Source: Coptodactyla brooksi (Eukaryota; Arthropoda; Insecta; Coleoptera; Scarabaeidae). Taken from it: 32,600 nucleotides of DNA. The notes beneath the pieces were generated by a model, which saw nothing but the letters and a program-made list of their open reading frames with translations, had not been told where the DNA came from and did not search any database. The position numbers were made by a program, and so were the translations under genes. Each line of letters starts with the position of its first letter. The first letter of the stretch is position 1. This document shows positions 27,771-32,600 of this stretch, piece after piece. The stretch covers positions 1 through 32,600 of the forward strand of contig JAWQRM010000070.1 in assembly GCA_033557675.1 (NCBI GenBank), given 5' to 3'.

Positions 27771-29071
27771 TTCGTCATCGCTCATCAAAGTAAGAAAAAA
27801 CAAGATGCAATATTAAGGTATGATGTTTTCACTACATTTAACCATTTTTTATTGATTTTTTGAAGCAATTAAAAAGCGTAAAGTCGTCAACTGTTGATAT
27901 CAAACCTGAAATGAGAGCCGATGAACCTTTTGCTGTCGATAACAACGTATATTGTCTAATTCTCCACGATACCATTGTTCAGTACAGTGCGCTGGTTTAA
28001 TAGGTTCAGTACAAAAAATTGTTTAAAACATCTAGAATTCAATACAATTGTAGAATACAATTGTTCAAACACAATTCTTCAAAACATCTACAATTTACTA
28101 CTACTACTACTTTTAAGTTTTCTGCACAGTAAACAATAGGATTAAAAAATATCAATGACAGAACAGAGCAAATTTATATTCAGTAATATAATCATCACTT
28201 ATGAATTTCAATCGGAATCGAGTCCTCCGACTGGACTCAAGTTGCTGCAGAGCGAATTCGATTTTTATGGCGATTGAGAAGCTCCTTACCTTCGATTCAA
28301 AATATCAGTTTATGGTAATGGCGCGATTTAGTCCTATTGAACTAATTGACATGCAATGATTTCAACATAAAAATGGTTTTCGCGTGAAGGAACTAACCAT
28401 TGGCGACGGACAAGACGATAATGCAACCGAGCATGTTACATCCAAACCCGAAATGCTCCTCAAGAAACTAACTAAAGAAGATAGCGACAAGTTATATAGA
28501 TGGAGAAAAAATTTCCATCACATCAAATATAGGTGTGGTTTCCTACCATACAACAAACGAACTGAAATTTTGTGATGTCCTACAAGAGGAGCAGAACTTA
28601 TTTTCGTAAAAGGATCTCAAAAAGCGTCCATGTTATAGAATATTTTATGCAAGAAGCCTATAATCAACTTAATAACAATTGTATCCTAGCATTAAAAAGT
28701 ATTAAAAATACTTATCAGGTTTGCGTTCCACACTGCAAGACCTAGTGTATGTTCAATAGAAAATGTTAAACCAATACATCATTTCGGTAGTGATTAATTG
28801 CAAATTTCATAATGTGATGCAAACAAATTTATACTTATACTAACCGCACTTTCTATTCATTGCGTTTAAACGGTTAAACAAAATAAGCTAAAACAGTTAA
28901 ACAAAATAAGCAATAAAATAAAATTCAATTAAAATTTAAAAAATATATTTTATATAAAATAAAATATAAATTCTCAATTATTCATTGGTTTTAATAAGCA
29001 TTACAGAAAATTTTTGTAAATATATATGAATTCTTATATAGACACCGGTTGAACAAGCTGTTGAATTGTTC
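27771..29071. other. Region without recognisable genes
   Basis: About 1.3 kb, AT-rich. A 63-codon frame at 28384-28575 (KELTIGDGQDDN, KLTKEDSDKLYRWRKNF) has a coding-like composition but no known motif; it is left unassigned. 28020-28100 holds short imperfect direct repeats of an AAAACATCTAGAATTC / ACAATTGTTCAA type. Confidence 0.4.
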
Positions 29072-29149
29072 GAACAGCTTAAACGGCTTGTACAGCCTGT
29101 TCAACAAGTCGAGCAGCTTAAACGGCTTATACAGCCTATTCAACAAGTC
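29072..29149. repeat. 39-bp tandem repeat, two copies
   Basis: 29072-29110 and 29111-29149 differ at three positions. The unit is a multiple of three and, on the minus strand, encodes a repeated LLNRLYKPFKLLD in an 80-codon frame. A partial, diverged copy precedes it (29048-29071). The open frame is kept by the repeat and has no other support as a gene. Confidence 0.85.
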
Positions 29150-29649
29150 GAATGGTGAGGCGTTCCCATCATTGGAACCCTTTGTTCCGATTGATCGACG
29201 GCAAGAACGGCGGCCACATTGAGTTTCATACAAATTTAGAGAGAGCTTCTTTCTTAATTGTCTCTATAATTAAAAACCAGCAAAATATTCTCGTCTTATG
29301 GCATCGCTAATATGAATGATATATTTGTTTACATTATTAGATTTCCTAGTAAGCACAGGCCATGAAGATATAAAAGAACGTAGTGACAGCTCTCTCCTAC
29401 ACACTTTTTCTATTTATTGAACTTAAGCTGCATTGGCTGTATGGCATTATTATTTAAATGCGTTGACTGTGTTTTAAGTGATAAAATAAAATAGCCAATG
29501 CATTAAAATTTGGAAAATACAATTACTTAAAAAAAAGAATTGTCTCTCGAGCATTTATTGAACTTAGTAACTTTACACTTTGTAGGATACAAGTGAGTAC
29601 AAAAGATTATTTTACAAATATTTTACAAACTTTACTTAAAATGCAGGTT
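29150..29649. other. Spacer with a short inverted repeat
   Basis: No gene recognised. TGCATTGGCT near 29429 and AGCCAATGCA near 29492 form a 10-bp inverted pair. Confidence 0.4.
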
Positions 29650-30181
29650 TTGGCATATCCTTCGCCCCTTTGTAACAAAATCTTATTACGACTATGCGTC
29701 GCTCCGAATATTTTGAAGAAGCTATCGTCTATTCATTGGGCAATTTTCTTCTGGCAGAAATATCATGCCTTTTTTATTTCCACCATAATCGTTCTTTACC
29801 AGCAAAACAACTAATTCCAAGGCCTTACTCTCGTCGTTATGTGAACTGTATACTTTTATCGTTGGCGTAATGCGCGGTTTTCTACATCTAACCACTTCTA
29901 CACCATTCAACTCGGCTTATTTCGCCGAATAAGTCGACGAAATAATAAATCGAATAAGTATGCGTTACTAATTAAACTTCTCCAATGCCGGCTATATCGA
30001 ATATATTTCCTTCAATGTAAGTGTAGCTATCATTCGGATACGTGTATATGTCATGTTCACTTATGGGAATTCGAATTTCATCCTTGTGGTTAAACGACTG
30101 AATACGCGATGCGAATGTGTGATTATGAAACCCTTCGCCTGATATACTACCATCGAAAGTTGTTGAATCATATATACTCAA
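29650..30181 (-). pseudogene. Broken member of an uncharacterised repeat-borne insect protein family
   Basis: A first frame (30181-29972) contains DEIRIPISEHDIYTYPNDSY and YIEGNIF. A shifted frame has SNAYLFD, and a third (29910-29722) has NGVEVVRCRKPRITPTIKVY and SHNDESKALEL. I recognise this combination, with moderate certainty, as a family of hypothetical proteins that is multi-copy in several insect genomes and behaves like mobile-element cargo. A capsid-like or other structural role has to be tested and is not claimed here. The pieces follow the family order, with at least two frameshifts and a missing stretch around the second block. No signal peptide or membrane segment is seen. Confidence 0.45.
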
Positions 30182-30584
30182 TATTTCACTTATTTTGTTT
30201 AAGTTTGAATCCTTTCTGTTTTAGAAATAGTGTATTCGCATGCATAAGTACCTGGTTACTCGATGAAACATTCACTCCAATTGAGTGCAACATATTTTAT
30301 ATGAATAATCTCGATACATATACTGCAGCTGTTGACGATTAAATACAAGTTCTATCTAAAACTCATTTCAATTCAAGTCAATAACTATTTCTTCATTACG
30401 AAAATTCCCTTGACTTAAAAAGTTATGTAGTTGATACCTCTACGGCTCTACTACTCCTCTACTAAGCAAACAAATTATATTTCTAGGTTTGACATTTAAA
30501 GCGAAACCGGGGCAACTTAGGGCGAAAACTCGAAAAGAGCAGAGACCTCTAGCTATCATAAAATGCGCTCGTTACAATATTTTC
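30182..30584. other. Spacer, possibly upstream part of the preceding relic
   Basis: No domain was recognised. The frames on both strands are short and unremarkable. Confidence 0.35.
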
Positions 30585-30797
30585 GCCTACGTTACTCGTA
30601 TTTTTTATGTTGGCAGTAAATTAAGTTCAAATTTGTGTAAGAATGATCAATGCAGGCAACCTAATATGCGGCTAAATTCACCTACGTCATTCGGATTTTT
30701 TTCTATGTTGGCAGTAAATTTAAATTACTAGAAATTACTTTTCCATATACAGCTAGACAACCCAATGTGCAGCTCAATTCACTTACGTCATCGCGTG
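30585..30797. repeat. Degenerate tandem repeat of about 95-101 bp
   Basis: Blocks of the type CCTACGTCATTCGGATTTTTT recur starting near 30586, 30681 and 30782. TATGTTGGCAGTAAATT recurs at 30606 and 30704. GGCAACCTAATATGCGGCTAA (near 30655) recurs as GACAACCCAATGTGCAGCTCA (near 30756). About 2.3 copies. The 80-codon frame across it (30489-30731) is not considered real. Confidence 0.7.
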
Positions 30798-30999
30798 AAA
30801 TTAAATTGGGTACGTGCGCGAAATTTAAAACGTTATTTGAAAATAATTTCGGCGCGAAATTTAAAACTGGGCATTTTGGTTTGACATGAACAGGTCTAAT
30901 GTAGTTTGGCTGGGCTTAACAAAACAGGTTTTACTTTTTCTTTAAGTATGGTAAGTATGATTTTCGGAGTATGTCATCACGAATGGCGGTAAATTTGAG
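30798..30999. other. Short spacer left of the TTAA element
   Basis: CGCGAAATTTAAAAC occurs twice (30818-30832 and 30853-30867), a local direct repeat. Otherwise nothing seen. Confidence 0.4.
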
Positions 31000-31003
31000 T
31001 TAA

Positions 31004-31908
31004 GGGCTCATGCCTAGTTACGAAAGTTGAAAAATATATTTCTGAATTTTTGCATATTCTTGAAGTATGCCATTTCAAAAGTGTTTCCTGAAAATTTGCT
31101 GTCAATTGGACGAAAATTGACAAAGTTATGAGATTGCACAGCCGAAAGCAGCGCACAGCAGCTGCGTGCTTAAAGCCGGCTGGTTCTATTTTTTACACGA
31201 GAGGGCAGATAGCGTCGTAGACAGGAGAAAATTGATGATTTGGAGGTGATATTGACAGCAGAATGCTCACTTTGACATTCTGTGAAAGTAAAAATAAATA
31301 AATTATACTCTACTCCTAACTAGACCGAAAACTTTAAACACGTTTCTCTCAAAATTACATTGTTCGAAAACGTCCCGCATGGTGTACACGATATCCTGAG
31401 AACCGTTAAAGCAATCCGCCTAAAACTTTCTGATGCTTATTCTTTGTATCAAAAGCTTGTTCGTGAACGAAGGGTTTTACGGGAAACTTTTTTTATTGAA
31501 GCAAAAATTAAAAATTAAGAGCCCGAAAAATCGCACTTTTCCTTAATACGACCGCCATGTTGATCAACATTACTGTTTCAAAAAATTCTTCGTTCACGAT
31601 AGATATATTCATATACTAACAGAATCTTTTGGAATTTGATATCAGCTAATTTGGCTTGGAGTTATCGTGTCAAAACCTCTGAAAAATCAGACTTTCCTAA
31701 CGTGGCCGTAGCTTCTCTAATTTACAATATTTTTGAACGAAAGAAAAACGAACGAAAGAAAAACGAATGTTGAATATTGTTCAATATATATATATACTTT
31801 TAACAATATTTTGTTGTAAAAAATAGTTCTCATAACAATTTATATAACATTCTTATAATAATCCCCGAAAATTAGGTTTTTTTTCACCGTGCAACTAGAC
31901 ATGACCCC
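31004..31908. mobile_element. TTAA-flanked non-autonomous element (piggyBac-like), 905 bp
   Basis: TTAA occurs at 31000-31003 and again at 31909-31912. The termini are inverted repeats: GGGCTCATGCCTAGTTAC on the left and GGGGTCATGTCTAGTTGC read inward from the right, 15 of 18 identical. No transposase ORF lies inside. An exact TTAA duplication is the hallmark of piggyBac-type insertion; the TIR sequence differs from that of the 151-bp element at 1529-1679, so two families were active. Confidence 0.75.
31735..31764. repeat. 15-bp exact tandem duplication
   Basis: GAACGAAAGAAAAAC is repeated exactly twice, then GAATG begins a broken third unit. It lies inside the TTAA element. Confidence 0.9.
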
Positions 31909-31961
31909 TTAAAAATTATGCAGCCAAAGGCTGGATATAGAAAGAAGAATAAAAAATCGGG

Positions 31962-32050
31962 TGAAGTTGGGAAGCGAACTTAAACCTAACTTACCTTTAA
32001 TTTACTACCAATCTGAAGCTAATCGCTCAGCCAGTCACCGATTTTAATAA
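31962..32050 (-). other. tRNA-like / tRNA-derived relic with pairing ends
   Basis: The minus strand reads ATCGGTGACTGGCTGAGCG, with an A-box-like TGGCTGAGCGATTAGC, and later a B-box-like AAGTTCGCTTCCC. It closes with TTCACCCGATTTT, which pairs with the start (ATCGG-TGA) like an acceptor stem and ends in a T run typical of Pol III termination. No clear anticodon arm. A tRNA pseudogene or SINE head is likely. Confidence 0.4.
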
Positions 32051-32078
32051 CTGATATATTTTGTTTGAAACGTATATA

Positions 32079-32600
32079 ACACATGGGCTGAAAAGTCCCG
32101 GACCTCACACATAGTTGGCGCTAGTTTTGTTGAATTCACCTCATGTTCAGTTAGTACCAACCTTCGAAAGACAGCTGTCAACATTTTATGACATTCTGTT
32201 CATTAATTTGTGAGTTATTGTGCTGAGTGACGCTACTTTTGTTATTTTCAAAACAATGGATCAAAAACAATTTCGTGTTTTAATTTTACACTGCTTCTTG
32301 ATGGGAAAAAATACCGTTTACGCGAAGCAATGGCTTGAAAAGTGTTATGGGGACTCCGCTCCATCAGAAACAACAATAAAACGTTGGTTTGCTGATTTCA
32401 AACGTGTTTGTAGAGACACCGATGATGCAGAACGCAGTGGACGTCCAAATGATGCGGTAACACCAGAAAACATAAAAAAATCCACAAAATCGTTTTGAAT
32501 GATCGGAAAGTGAAGTTGCGTGAGTTAGCTGACATCGTAAAGATATCAAAAGAACGTGTTGGCTTTATATTGCATGAGCATTTGTCCATGAGAAAGCTCT
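32079..32600 (+). pseudogene. mariner-family transposon, 5' end, truncated by window edge
   Basis: The 5' terminus is near 32079 (ACACATGGGCTGAAAAGTCCC), after a TATATA context that supplies the TA target. The transposase starts MDQKQFRVLILHCFLMGKN at 32256. It continues with KQWLEKCYGDSAPSETTIKRW (paired-type helix-turn-helix), ERSGRPNDAVTPENIKK and, after a one-base slip in a seven-A run near 32478, HKIVLNDRKVKLRELADI and VKISKERVGFILHEHLSMRK at the window edge. Tc1/mariner transposases move by cut and paste at TA sites. The catalytic triad lies beyond the window. Apart from the single slip it is intact so far, much less decayed than the mariner at 13905-14940, and of another subfamily. The slip could also be a sequencing error. 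Confidence 0.85.

Noticed and set aside
28384..28575. 63-codon hydrophilic frame
   Set aside because: Composition is coding-like, but no homology, splice context or start signal could be supported.
1..32600. CRISPR arrays, bacterial operons, rRNA genes, phage modules
   Set aside because: No regularly spaced repeats, no Shine-Dalgarno-led gene series and no rRNA-like sequence; introns and transposons mark the DNA as eukaryotic.

Overview
The window looks like a piece of an AT-rich arthropod (most likely insect) genome that is almost wholly made of decayed transposable elements. The reasons are spliced THAP-type P-element transposases, Penelope-like retroelements with GIY-YIG endonucleases, mariner, hAT and TTAA-flanked elements, RTE- and I/R1-like non-LTR retrotransposons, eukaryotic splice signals and TA microsatellites. 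There are no bacterial operons, no CRISPR array and no intact host gene. Almost every coding stretch carries stops, frameshifts or lost catalytic residues, so most entries are pseudogenes. All family assignments were made by eye from motifs, without a database search.

Layout, left to right. 1-1050 (-) is a broken THAP/P-element-like transposase. 1529-1679 is a small TTAA-flanked MITE holding two perfect GATATATC-centred palindromes. 2896-5400 (-) is a second, longer P-element-like transposase with a recognisable spliced THAP domain. 5853-11466 is the largest structure: several copies of a Sen1/senataxin-like superfamily 1 helicase pseudogene. They are arranged as a tandem pair plus a large inverted copy, with arms of about 2 kb around a centre of about 0.77 kb. 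12181-13860 (-) is a degenerate Penelope-like element (RT with YVDD, GIY-YIG endonuclease) with hammerhead-ribozyme-like motifs. 13905-14940 (-) is a mariner relic, 15112-15345 (-) a Jockey-like RT tail, and 15500-16300 (+) an IS630/DDE_3-like transposase relic. 17472-18400 (+) holds Penelope N-terminal fragments, led by the best-preserved hammerhead core of its sequence family.

18601-20055 (+) is an RTE-like endonuclease ORF broken off at the start of the RT. It is joined directly to the 5' half of an oppositely oriented I/R1-like element (20056-21723, -). 22020-23254 has more Penelope pieces and three strong hairpins. 23505-24195 (+) is an internally deleted hAT element abutting a third non-LTR element (24196-25987, -). 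26916-27770 is a non-autonomous DNA element with TIRs of about 78 bp. 29650-30181 (-) is a broken member of an uncharacterised repeat-borne insect protein family. 31004-31908 is a TTAA-flanked non-autonomous element. The window ends inside a second, younger-looking mariner (from 32079, +). Two degenerate tRNA-like sequences (26518-26603 and 31962-32050, both -) may be tRNA-derived SINE relics.

The genes do not form a pathway; the region records nested insertion, inversion and decay. The most unusual points are the helicase pseudogene palindrome, the repeated hammerhead-like motifs of Penelope elements (all with one extra base before stem II), independent Glu-to-Lys changes at the catalytic glutamate of two unrelated retrotransposon endonucleases, and a hairpin sitting on a retroelement-retroelement junction.
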